From positions 1,178,001-1,242,000 of the forward strand of contig OY730228.1 of NCBI GenBank assembly GCA_963422565.1: a stretch of DNA of 64,000 nucleotides. The letters run 5' to 3'. The stretch is from G963422565 sp963422565. GTDB lineage: Bacteria; Pseudomonadota; Alphaproteobacteria; MPNO01. The position numbers were made by a program, and so were the translations under genes. Below the pieces are notes generated by a model. It was not told the DNA's origin. It was given only the letters and a program-made list of their open reading frames with translations, and made no database searches. Below are positions 16,179 through 25,123 of this stretch, piece after piece. Each line of letters starts with the position of its first letter. Position 1 is the stretch's first letter.

Positions 16179-16601
16179 TCACGCCGCCGTCCACGGATCG
16201 ACGACCTTGATCTCGATGTCTTCGAAGTCGCGAACGTTGCGCGTGGCCACCGCCATGCCGCGGGAACGGGCGATCGCCGCAATCTGGCAGTCGGCTTCGC
16301 CGATGGGCCGGCCGCCGCGGCGGCGACCGGACGCGAACTCCGCATAGACGAGAGCGGCAGCGCTGTCGAACGGCAGGACTCGCCCGGCGAAGTCCTCCCG
16401 CAGGATTCCCTCTATGGCGGAGGCAAGCGCGGCCTGGCGACGGCCCGCCGGCATGATCGCGACGCCGTAACGAAGCTCCGCCTCGCCGATCGCCGAGAAA
16501 TACAGTTCCGTCGCCGGGCAGTCCCCAACCCATGCCTCGACCCCCGGGTCCGGAAACGTCCGCAACAGTTCGGATACGACATTCGTATCTAGCAGGAACA
16601 C
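16179..16601 (-). CDS. VapC-type PIN-domain toxin (FitB-like)
   Basis: 140 aa from a GTG at 16601; the start residues FLLDTNVVSELLR are the standard PIN opening with catalytic D5. Other acidic residues are in AIGEAELRYG (near 43) and, at the C-terminus, GEADCQIAAIA and ATRNVRDFEDI. PIN toxins are Mg2+-dependent ribonucleases. It starts 7 bp after the antitoxin gene's stop, as in fitAB/vapBC operons, and is followed 41 bp later by hsdR, so both may be read from one promoter. Confidence 0.88.
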   Translation of the reverse strand: MFLLDTNVVSELLRTFPDPGVEAWVGDCPATELYFSAIGEAELRYGVAIMPAGRRQAALASAIEGILREDFAGRVLPFDSAAALVYAEFASGRRRGGRPIGEADCQIAAIARSRGMAVATRNVRDFEDIEIKVVDPWTAA

Positions 16602-16608
16602 TGCCGCT

Positions 16609-16851
16609 TCAGTCGAATGAGGGCGGTTCGCGCATCGGTCCGCGCGTCGGCAGTTCCAGGTCCACACCGCCGAGAGGCGCGATCCGGGCGCGAATGGCGC
16701 GGGCAAGATTCCGGGGGGCCTTCATGCAATCGACAGCTTCGCGCAGGATCAGCCGCGCCTCCTCCTCCATGGAGCGGTGGTGTTCGGCGGCGCGCACGCG
16801 CAAGCGCGTCTTCACGTCGTCGTCGAGGTTGCGGATCGTGATGCTCGCCAA
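16609..16851 (-). CDS. FitA/VapB-type ribbon-helix-helix antitoxin
   Basis: 80 aa from a TTG at 16851, preceded by GGAGGG seven bases upstream. It begins ASITIRNLDDDVKTRLRVRAAEHHRSMEEEARLILREAV, the FitA-like Arc/MetJ-type DNA-binding fold that also neutralises the toxin. The C-terminal tail (RIAPLGGVDLELPTRG) is the toxin-binding segment by analogy with FitA. It probably autoregulates the operon together with VapC. Confidence 0.88.
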   Translation of the reverse strand: MASITIRNLDDDVKTRLRVRAAEHHRSMEEEARLILREAVDCMKAPRNLARAIRARIAPLGGVDLELPTRGPMREPPSFD

Positions 16852-17417
16852 GGCCAAGCCCTCCGTTCTTCCGGGAGCCCAATCTACGCAACGATTGCGA
16901 TGCAATCAAGGCGCTGCGGGCGAACTCGCCGGTAGCGGCGCCGAGTACGACTGCCAAGCGGCGTCTGGCGCCGTGAACGCTTCCGGCGAGGCGAAGCACA
17001 AGCGCGGGAGGCAACAACGGCTGGATCGCGTTCTGGCTCCCTTGTCCGTATAGCCGTCAATACGACCGCCGTTCTGCCTGCTCCCCGGAACTGCTCCCGC
17101 GCCGCCGGGAGGAGAGGTCCGGCCGGAAGCGGGCGCGGGGGCGGATGGTCCGGAGAGAGGCCGCCGCCGCCGTCGAGGCCGGTCAGCGCCTCGCGCTCGG
17201 ACCAGTCGAACCAGCGCCCCTTCTCAGACTCGTCACGGCTCTCGGCGCGGATGCGGTCGAGGACGACCCGCGCGCTCGGCCGTTCCGCGAGATCGAGATT
17301 CATCTGCGTCATGGCACGCGCCTCCGATGCGTCAAAACTCCCCTGTCGCCACGCATTCGGAAGAGCGCGGGCGGCCGCGGGAGACGGCGGCGGTGGAACG
17401 GCCCCGGAAGCGGGAGG
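16852..17417. other. Island boundary segment without an intact gene
   Basis: 566 bp between the antitoxin start and the fumA stop. Apart from the helicase-like remnant at 17205-17312 there is nothing supportable: no tRNA, no integrase, no clear direct repeats marking an attachment site. Confidence 0.5.
17205..17312 (-). pseudogene. 5' remnant of a restriction helicase-like gene
   Basis: The minus-strand frame from ATG 17312 reads MTQMNLDLAERPSARVVLDR then IRAESRDESEKGRWFDWSE. The part DRIRAESRDESEKGRWF resembles the first helix of large restriction-type DEAD/DEAH helicases (SxSExEKGRxFE). After about 36 codons the frame degenerates into low-complexity residues, so only the start seems to survive. 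It lies between fumA and the toxin-antitoxin pair, at the edge of the island. The assignment rests on one short motif. Confidence 0.3.
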
Positions 17418-19028
<1,611 letters not shown>

Positions 19029-19055
19029 CGCGCGGCTCGATTTCCGGGAAACGGC

Positions 19056-19523
19056 TCAGCTCTTGCGGAAGGCGTCGAGGGCGACGACCGTCGCCGGCCT
19101 CGGCTCCGATTCGGGCGCTTCCTCGGGCGCGGCCGCCTCGGGGGCATCGTTCGCGGCGTCCGACCGTCCGAACTGAAGCCCGAACTCGACCGACGGATCG
19201 ACGAAGGCCGTCAACGCGGCGAACGGGATCGTCAGCCGCTCATGGCGGCCACCGAAGGCCAGCGTCACCGAGAAGGAGTCCTCGGCGATCTCCAGCCCCC
19301 AGAACCGGTGCTGGAGGACGATGGTCGTCTCGTCCGGATGACTGGCGCGCAGATGGCCGGGGACAGCGACCCCGTCGGCGGCGGTGCGAAAGGACAGATA
19401 GAAATGGTGGCCGCCCGGCAGGCCGTCGGCGGCGACGCGGGCGAGCGCCTCGCGGACCACGCCGCGCATCGCGCGTTCCACCATCTCCCCATAGGGGATC
19501 AGCGACTGGCCGAGGCCGGGCAT
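19056..19523 (-). CDS. sspB: ClpXP adaptor SspB, alphaproteobacterial type
   Basis: 155 aa from ATG 19523, with GGAGCGGGAG upstream. The core GLPGGHHFYLSFRTAADGVAVPGHLRASHPDETTIVLQHRFWGLEIAEDSFSV...IPFAALTAFVDPSVEFGLQFG is the SspB beta-sandwich that binds ssrA tags. A flexible acidic linker ends in TVVALDAFRKS, the usual ClpX-binding C-terminal tail. It delivers ssrA-tagged and some native proteins to ClpXP. Adjacent to fumA in a likely operon. Confidence 0.92.
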   Translation of the reverse strand: MPGLGQSLIPYGEMVERAMRGVVREALARVAADGLPGGHHFYLSFRTAADGVAVPGHLRASHPDETTIVLQHRFWGLEIAEDSFSVTLAFGGRHERLTIPFAALTAFVDPSVEFGLQFGRSDAANDAPEAAAPEEAPESEPRPATVVALDAFRKS

Positions 19524-19624
19524 CGTCCGCTCCCGCTCCGTCCCGCCGAAGACCGGCAGGTCGGGGGGCTTCTGTTGCCCGGCGCCCCCCATGCCGCGCT
19601 TACCCGATAGAATCAGGCAGCGAG

Positions 19625-19646
19625 TGCCAAATCGTTGTCGTTGGCA
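19625..19646. promoter_or_regulatory. Inverted repeat TGCCAA-N10-TTGGCA
   Basis: Perfect 6-bp arms 10 bp apart, about 100 bp upstream of the sspB start, with a TATACGATA stretch beside it. It has the shape of a dimeric-regulator site; no regulator is identified. Confidence 0.3.
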
Positions 19647-19891
19647 TCTATACGATAGGCCCGGTAACGGTGGTGCCATGCCGAGCGAAAAGCGAGTCTT
19701 TAGACGCGCGTCGATCCTGGTTCGCCCCCGCGCGGCGCACCGCCCCGACGGGCGGGCGCATGCCGTGGTGGTGGAGGCGCCGGGTACTGCCCCCGGGTCC
19801 GCTGCGCTTATTCCAAACGCCGTTTATCGCCATAGCCGGTTGCCCAGCGCCGCGAATATAGCATCGTCGGGCGTGGAAATGAAGCCCCCCC

Positions 19892-19941
19892 GTCTCATAT
19901 GTCCTGAACCAGGACAGTCTCATATGTCCTGAACCAGGACA
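19892..19941 (+). repeat. Two tandem 25-bp palindromic units upstream of thyX
   Basis: Each unit is GTCTCATA followed by a palindrome TGTCCTG-AAC-CAGGACA. Units occupy 19892-19916 and 19917-19941 without a gap, preceded by a run of seven C. A third unit, with one mismatch and also preceded by a C-run, occurs at 61871-61895 on the minus strand. In both places the unit ends exactly 28 nt before a good -10 box. It is either an operator or an insertion-sequence end; no transposase is visible here. Confidence 0.7.
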
Positions 19942-19946
19942 GCGGC

Positions 19947-19975
19947 TTTCCGACCTCGTTCGGCGGATCTATACT
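19947..19975 (+). promoter_or_regulatory. Predicted thyX promoter
   Basis: TATACT at 19970-19975 is a good -10; the -35 position (19947-19952, TTTCCG, 17-bp spacer) is weak, as expected of an activated promoter. It lies five bases after the tandem palindromes and gives a leader of about 95 nt before thyX. Confidence 0.45.
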
Positions 19976-20075
19976 GACGGCGGATCCCGGCGCCGCCGGC
20001 CATGCTCCAGGGGAGCCGTCCCTTTGAAACCGCCGCAAGGCACGGACCGCACTGCCGTCGGAGCGGAACGGGCCG

Positions 20076-21212
20076 ATGGCCGATAGTCCTGCCGCCGCCG
20101 CGACGGAGGCCGCCTCGCCGCAGACGCCTCTGCCCGACGAGGAGAGGGATGCGCGCGAAGCGCGGAGCGAGACGCGCCGGGCGGTCGTGGCGGAGCTGGA
20201 AGCGGTGCTCTACCGGGAATTTCCGGTCCTCGACCGAAGCCAGGGCCGGGGCCAGGGCTTCATCAGGGTCGTCGACTATATGGGGAGCGATGCCGCCGTC
20301 GTCCAGGCGGCGCGCGTCTCCTACGGAACCGGGACCCGGCGGCGTTCGGACGACCGCGGCCTGATCCGCTATCTCCTGCGCCGTCGGCACACCACCCCGT
20401 TCGAGATGTGCGAGATCAAGCTCCACGTCAAGGCGCCGATCTTCGTGGCGCGGCAATGGCTCCGCCACCGCACCGCCAACGTCAACGAGTATTCGGCGCG
20501 CTACTCGCGGCTCGACCGGGAGTTCTACGTCCCCGACGCGCCCCATCTGCAGACCGTGCTCGAAAAGCAGGTCGGCAGGCAGCGCGAGAGCCGACGGAAC
20601 ATGCACGACATGTTTCCTCCCGCCGGGGCCGGCGGCGCGCCCGAACAGCTCGCGGCCCAGTCCGAGACCAACCGGCAGGGGCGCGGGAGCCGCATGACCC
20701 GGGACGATGTCGAGACGATCCTGTCGCGCATCGCCTGGCTGTCGCGGAACGCCTACGGCGTCTACGAGAACCTTCTCAAGGAGGACGAGACCGGGAAGCC
20801 CAGGGATCCGGACCGTCCCGGTCTCGCCCGCGAGCTGGCCCGCGCGGTGCTTCCGGTCAACTACTACACCCAGTTCTACTGGAAGATCGATCTGCACAAC
20901 CTTCTGCACTTCCTGTCGCTCCGCGCCGACCCGCACGCCCAGTACGAGATTCGCGCCTATGCCGAGGTGATCCTCGACGAGATCGTCCGGCGCTGGGTCC
21001 CGGTGACCCATGAAGCGTTCGAGGACTATGTCCGCAACGCGGTGTCGTTGTCGGCCGGGGCCGCCGCCGTGCTGCGGGAGCTGCTTGACGATCCGGGCGT
21101 CGGGGCGAGGCTGGCCGAGATGGAGGCGCGCCGGGGAGAGCCGGGGCGGGATTTCGGGCTGAGCGACCGCGAATGGCGCGAGATCGTGGCGGCGCTCCGC
21201 CCGATCGGTTAG
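20076..21212 (+). CDS. thyX: Flavin-dependent thymidylate synthase
   Basis: 378 aa. The ThyX signature RHRTANVNEYS is at 130-140, followed by ARYSRL; the dUMP/FAD site also includes RRRHTTPFEMCEIKLHVKAPIFVARQW before it and LPVNYYTQFYWKIDLHNLLHFLSLRADPHAQYEIRAYA after it. Compared with short ThyX proteins (about 230 aa) this one has an N-terminal acidic extension and a C-terminal tail, as in alphaproteobacterial forms of about 300 aa, but is somewhat longer still. It makes dTMP from dUMP using methylene-THF and NAD(P)H. It begins about 95 nt after the predicted promoter carrying the tandem palindromes. Confidence 0.95.
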   Translation: MADSPAAAATEAASPQTPLPDEERDAREARSETRRAVVAELEAVLYREFPVLDRSQGRGQGFIRVVDYMGSDAAVVQAARVSYGTGTRRRSDDRGLIRYLLRRRHTTPFEMCEIKLHVKAPIFVARQWLRHRTANVNEYSARYSRLDREFYVPDAPHLQTVLEKQVGRQRESRRNMHDMFPPAGAGGAPEQLAAQSETNRQGRGSRMTRDDVETILSRIAWLSRNAYGVYENLLKEDETGKPRDPDRPGLARELARAVLPVNYYTQFYWKIDLHNLLHFLSLRADPHAQYEIRAYAEVILDEIVRRWVPVTHEAFEDYVRNAVSLSAGAAAVLRELLDDPGVGARLAEMEARRGEPGRDFGLSDREWREIVAALRPIG

Positions 21213-21234
21213 GCGGGGGCGGGAGGCGGCGGCA

Positions 21235-21756
21235 ATGCGGTTCGCGTCGGCGATGCTTCTGCTGTCCGGGCTCGTCTCGGCGACGGCCGCGGCGCAGACC
21301 GATCCGGGCGGGCCGGTGCCGCGCCTGCTGCCGAAGGCCGACCGCGTCGTCGTCGTCAAGTCCGAGCGCAGGATGACGCTGATGTGGGGCGACCGGGTGC
21401 TCCGGACCTACCGCGTGGCCCTCGGACGCTACCCCAAGGGCCGCAAGACCAAAGCGGGCGACGGCAGGACCCCCGAGGGCCGGTATGTCCTCGACTACAG
21501 GCTCGACGACAGCGATTTCTACAAGGCGATCCATATCTCCTACCCCAACGAGCGGGACCTCGCGCGGACGCGGACGCTCGGGGTCTCCCCCGGAGGCGCG
21601 ATCATGATCCACGGTCTGCCCAACGACTGGACCGCGCGCGAGCTCGACCATCCCCGGATCGACTGGACCCGAGGCTGTATCGCCGTGACCAACCGGGAGA
21701 TGGATCAGATCTGGAGTCTGGTCGAAGACGGGACCCCGATCGAAATCCGCCCATGA
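21235..21756 (+). CDS. L,D-transpeptidase (YkuD domain), exported
   Basis: 173 aa with a signal peptide (MRFASAMLLLSGLVSATAAAQT). The YkuD domain runs from KADRVVVVKSERRMTLMWGDRVLRTYRVALG to the active-site motif AIMIHGLPNDW...DWTRGCIAVTNREMDQIW, where the Cys in RGCIAV is catalytic and the His in IHG supports it. Such enzymes make 3-3 peptidoglycan cross-links or attach proteins to peptidoglycan in the periplasm. It follows thyX by 22 bp, so may share its transcript. Confidence 0.88.
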   Translation: MRFASAMLLLSGLVSATAAAQTDPGGPVPRLLPKADRVVVVKSERRMTLMWGDRVLRTYRVALGRYPKGRKTKAGDGRTPEGRYVLDYRLDDSDFYKAIHISYPNERDLARTRTLGVSPGGAIMIHGLPNDWTARELDHPRIDWTRGCIAVTNREMDQIWSLVEDGTPIEIRP

Positions 21757-21799
21757 CCGCGCCGGGTCCCGGGCGGACCGGCGATCCGAGAGCACTCCG

Positions 21800-22708
21800 A
21801 TGCCCGATCTGACCCCGCTCCTCTATATCGAAACCGTCGCCAAGGCGGGCTCGATCCGTCGGGCGGCAGAGCGGCTCGCGATCACCCCGTCGGCGCTCAA
21901 CCGCCGCATTCTGGCGCTCGAGGAGGAGTTCGGCGTGCCGCTCTTCGAGCGGCTGGCGCGCGGGGTCCGGCTGAACACCGCGGGCGAGGTGCTGCTCCAT
22001 CACATCCGCGGCCAGGCCGCCGACATGGCGCGGGTGCGCTCGCTGATCTCGGACCTCTCGGGGGTTCGGCGCGGCCATGTCGCGATCGCCTGCAGCCAGA
22101 CGCTGCTCGCCAGCTTCCTGCCGCGCCATATCGAGACCTATCGCCGCGCCCACCCGGCGGTCACCTTCGCGGTGCTGCGGCGCGACGGGGAGGCGGCCGA
22201 ACGGGCGCTGTCCGAGCATGAGGCCGATCTCGCGCTGGTCTTCGAGCCCGGCCGTTTCGTCGACTTCCAGACCGTCATGACGGTCGAGCAGCCCATGTTC
22301 GCGGTGATGGGCGCCGACCACCCGCTGGCCGGCCGCGCACCGCTCCGGCTGCATGAATGTCTCGCCTTCCCGCTGGCGCTCCCGGCGTCGGCGTCGGGAA
22401 TCCGCCCGGTCCTGGAGGCGCTGGCCGCTCGGACCGGGCTGGCGCTCGACCTCGCCGTGAGTTCCGACAGCCGCGAGCTTCTGCTCGCCTGCGCCGCGGC
22501 AGGCAGGGCGATCGCCTTCGAGCCGGCGATCGGGCTGGCCGGCGCGCGCGGTCTGGACGGCCGGGTCTGCCGCCCGGTGGATCCGCGCGATTTTCCGCCG
22601 CGCATCCTGTATATGGGTCAACTTCGGGATCGTGTCCTGCCGGTGGCCTCGTCGCGGTTCGCGGAACGGCTCGCCGACATCTTCGTGAGGGAGTTCGACA
22701 GCGGATGA
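21800..22708 (+). CDS. LysR-family transcriptional regulator
   Basis: 302 aa. N-terminal winged helix LLYIETVAKAGSIRRAAERLAITPSALNRRILALEEEFGVPLFERLARGVRLNTAGEVLL, then a type 2 periplasmic-binding effector domain. It overlaps the first catabolic gene by four bases (ATGA at 22705-22708), which is unusual: LysR genes are mostly divergent from their targets. It probably controls the molybdenum hydroxylase/hydantoinase operon, and is co-expressed with it. No palindromic T-N11-A box was identified upstream. Confidence 0.9.
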   Translation: MPDLTPLLYIETVAKAGSIRRAAERLAITPSALNRRILALEEEFGVPLFERLARGVRLNTAGEVLLHHIRGQAADMARVRSLISDLSGVRRGHVAIACSQTLLASFLPRHIETYRRAHPAVTFAVLRRDGEAAERALSEHEADLALVFEPGRFVDFQTVMTVEQPMFAVMGADHPLAGRAPLRLHECLAFPLALPASASGIRPVLEALAARTGLALDLAVSSDSRELLLACAAAGRAIAFEPAIGLAGARGLDGRVCRPVDPRDFPPRILYMGQLRDRVLPVASSRFAERLADIFVREFDSG

Positions 22709-25044
22709 CGATGGAAGCACGTATCGGCAAGCCGGTTCTGCGCGAGGAGGACCTGCGGCTGCTGCGGGGCCGCGGGCGCTATGCGGACGATGTCGCGGCA
22801 GCGGGGGCGGCGCGGGGCTGGGTGCTGCGCTCGCCCCACGCCCATGCCGAGATTCGCGTCGTCGACGCCGCCGCCGCGCGCGCCGCGCCGGGCGTGCTGG
22901 CGGTGCTGACCGGCGAGGAGCTGGCGGCCCGCGGGCTCGGAGCGCAGCGCCCCGCCCATCCCGGTCGGCGCAGCGACGGCCGGCCCGGCCATGTCACTCC
23001 CCAGCCCCTGCTCGCGCAAGCGCGGGTGCGCTTCGTCGGGGAGCCGGTCGCCTTCGTCGTCGCCGACGGCGTGGACCGGGCGAAGGACGCGGCCGAGCTG
23101 ATCGCGGTTTCCTATGCCGAGCTGCCGGCGGCGATCGGCGTCGACGCGGCCCTGGCCCCCGACGCGCCGGCGGTCTGGGAGGACAACCCGGGCAACGAGG
23201 CCTTTTGCCACGAGGTCGGCGATCCGGACGCGACCGCCGCCGCCTTCGCCCGCGCCGTCCATGTCGTGCGCGGCCGGATCGCGGTCAACCGGGTAACGGC
23301 GAACGCGCTCGAGCCGCGCGGCTGCATCGGCGCCTACGACGCCGACGAGGACCGCTACACGCTGCGCGCTACGGTGCAGTCGGTGCACGGGATCCGGGCG
23401 ACGATCGCCGAGCAGATATTCGGCATGCCCCAGCACAGGCTCCGCGTGGTCTGCGACAATATGGGCGGCGGGTTCGGCATCAGGGGCGGTTGCTATCCGG
23501 AATACAGCCTGGCGTTGTGGGCCTCGGAGATCGTGGGCCGCCCGGTCAAGTGGATCTCCGAGCGCGGCGAGGGGCTGGTCTCGGACGAGCATGCGCGCGG
23601 CGGGGTGGCGGACGCCGAGCTGGCGCTCGACGCGGATCTCCGCCTGATCGCGCTGCGTACCCATACCAGGGTGCCGATCGGCGCCTATTTCACCTCCGAC
23701 CGAAACCTGCGCTCGACGACCAGCGGGCTCGGCGGGCTCGCGGGCGTGTACAGCTTCGAGGCGATCCATGCGCGGGTGACCGGGGTGCTGACCAACATGA
23801 TGACCAACGCGCAGTACCGGGGCGGGGCCAAGCCGGAGCCGGCCTATGTGACCGAGGTCATCATCGACCGCGCGGCGCGGGCGCTCGGCGTCGACGCGGC
23901 CGAGCTCCGCCGGCGCAACACGCTGGCCTCCGCCGGGCTTCCCTACCGCACCGCCCTCGGCGACATCTATGACTGCGGCGACTTCCGGGGAACCTTCGTC
24001 CAGGCGCTCGCCGCCGCCGATCGGGACGGGTTCGCCGGGCGGCGGACGGCGGCGGAAGCCGACGGACGGCTGCGCGGGCTCGGCATCTCCAACACCGTCA
24101 CCGCGGTGGCTGGCACCAATTTCGAGCATGCCGAGGTGCGCTTCGACTCGGGCGGCGGGATCACCCTGCTCTGCGGCGCGATGGACCACGGCCAGGGCCA
24201 CGGCACCACCTACCGGCAGGTCCTCGCCGACCGGCTGGGCGTCGACGCGGCGGCGATCCGCTACCGCTACGGCGACAGCGACGCCGTGACGGCCGGCGTC
24301 GGCACCTTCAACGCCCGCTGCGCGGTCTTCGCGGGCTGCGCCGTCGTCGCCGCCGCCGACAAGATCGTCGCCAAGGGCAAACGCATCGCCGCCCATCTGC
24401 TGGAGACGGCCGTGTCCGATATCGACTTCGCCGACGGGCGCTTCACCGTCGCCGGAACCGACCACGCGGTCGCCCTCGACGAGGTCGCGCGGACCGCCTT
24501 CCAGTACCCCAGGCTGCCGCCCGGCGAGACCCCGGGGCTGTACGAGAACGGCGAGTTCGGCATGGGCGCCGGCGGGACGCCGACCTACCCCAACGGCTGC
24601 CATGTCGCCGAGGTGGAGATCGATGCCGAGACCGGGCGGGTCCGGCTCGTCCGCTACAGCGCCGTCGACGACGCCGGCAACATCCTGAACCCGCTACTGT
24701 TCGACGGCCAGATCCATGGCGGGATCGCCCAGGGGGCCGGCCAGGCGCTGATGGAGGACCTGCATTACGATCCGGCGGACGGTCAGCTCCTCACCGGTTC
24801 GTTCATGGACTACGCCATGCCGCGCGCCGACGATTTCTGCGATTTCGGCGTGGCCGCCCTTGCAATCCCGACCGCGAGCAACCCGCTCGGGGTCAAGGGG
24901 GTCGGCGAGGCGGGGACCGTCGGCGCGCTGCCGGCGGTCATGAACGCGGTCAACGACGCGCTCGCAGGCGTCGGCGCAACGCCGATCGATATGCCGGCGA
25001 CGGCGGAGAAGGTCTGGCGAGCGCTCGCGGCGCGGGGCGAATAG
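22705..25044 (+). CDS. Xanthine dehydrogenase-family molybdopterin-binding large subunit (1)
   Basis: 779 aa from the ATG overlapping the LysR gene's stop. N-terminal aldehyde oxidase a/b hammerhead domain (RGRGRYADD...), then the molybdopterin domains with DNMGGGFGIRGG, NAQYRGGAKPEPAYVTE, MDHGQGHGTTYRQVLADRLGV and GVKGVGEAGTVGALPAV, whose Glu (GVGEAG) is the conserved catalytic base. The CO dehydrogenase signature AYxCSFR is absent (here QYRGGAK), so it is not a true CO dehydrogenase. It hydroxylates a carbon next to N or O in an aromatic or aldehyde substrate together with the FAD and 2Fe-2S subunits encoded downstream. A second large subunit lies at 30510. Confidence 0.9.
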   Translation: MTMEARIGKPVLREEDLRLLRGRGRYADDVAAAGAARGWVLRSPHAHAEIRVVDAAAARAAPGVLAVLTGEELAARGLGAQRPAHPGRRSDGRPGHVTPQPLLAQARVRFVGEPVAFVVADGVDRAKDAAELIAVSYAELPAAIGVDAALAPDAPAVWEDNPGNEAFCHEVGDPDATAAAFARAVHVVRGRIAVNRVTANALEPRGCIGAYDADEDRYTLRATVQSVHGIRATIAEQIFGMPQHRLRVVCDNMGGGFGIRGGCYPEYSLALWASEIVGRPVKWISERGEGLVSDEHARGGVADAELALDADLRLIALRTHTRVPIGAYFTSDRNLRSTTSGLGGLAGVYSFEAIHARVTGVLTNMMTNAQYRGGAKPEPAYVTEVIIDRAARALGVDAAELRRRNTLASAGLPYRTALGDIYDCGDFRGTFVQALAAADRDGFAGRRTAAEADGRLRGLGISNTVTAVAGTNFEHAEVRFDSGGGITLLCGAMDHGQGHGTTYRQVLADRLGVDAAAIRYRYGDSDAVTAGVGTFNARCAVFAGCAVVAAADKIVAKGKRIAAHLLETAVSDIDFADGRFTVAGTDHAVALDEVARTAFQYPRLPPGETPGLYENGEFGMGAGGTPTYPNGCHVAEVEIDAETGRVRLVRYSAVDDAGNILNPLLFDGQIHGGIAQGAGQALMEDLHYDPADGQLLTGSFMDYAMPRADDFCDFGVAALAIPTASNPLGVKGVGEAGTVGALPAVMNAVNDALAGVGATPIDMPATAEKVWRALAARGE

Positions 25045-25123
25045 CGCCCGCCGCTTGCGTCCGGCCGCGCCCGCCCGCTATGATTCGGCCGGCTCGCTCC
25101 GAACGGCCGCGACCGGAGGGCAG

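Larger units (their letters stand above)
19524..20075. other. 552-bp divergent intergenic region sspB / thyX
   Basis: Holds an inverted repeat TGCCAA-N10-TTGGCA at 19625-19646, two tandem 25-bp palindromic units at 19892-19941 and a thyX promoter at about 19947-19975. No transposase or other gene is supported, although short open frames exist on both strands. Confidence 0.55.

Noticed and set aside
19600..19650. Sigma-54-like TTGGCAC...GC element upstream of sspB
   Set aside because: The distance between the GG and GC elements is 10 instead of 12 bases, so the consensus spacing fails.
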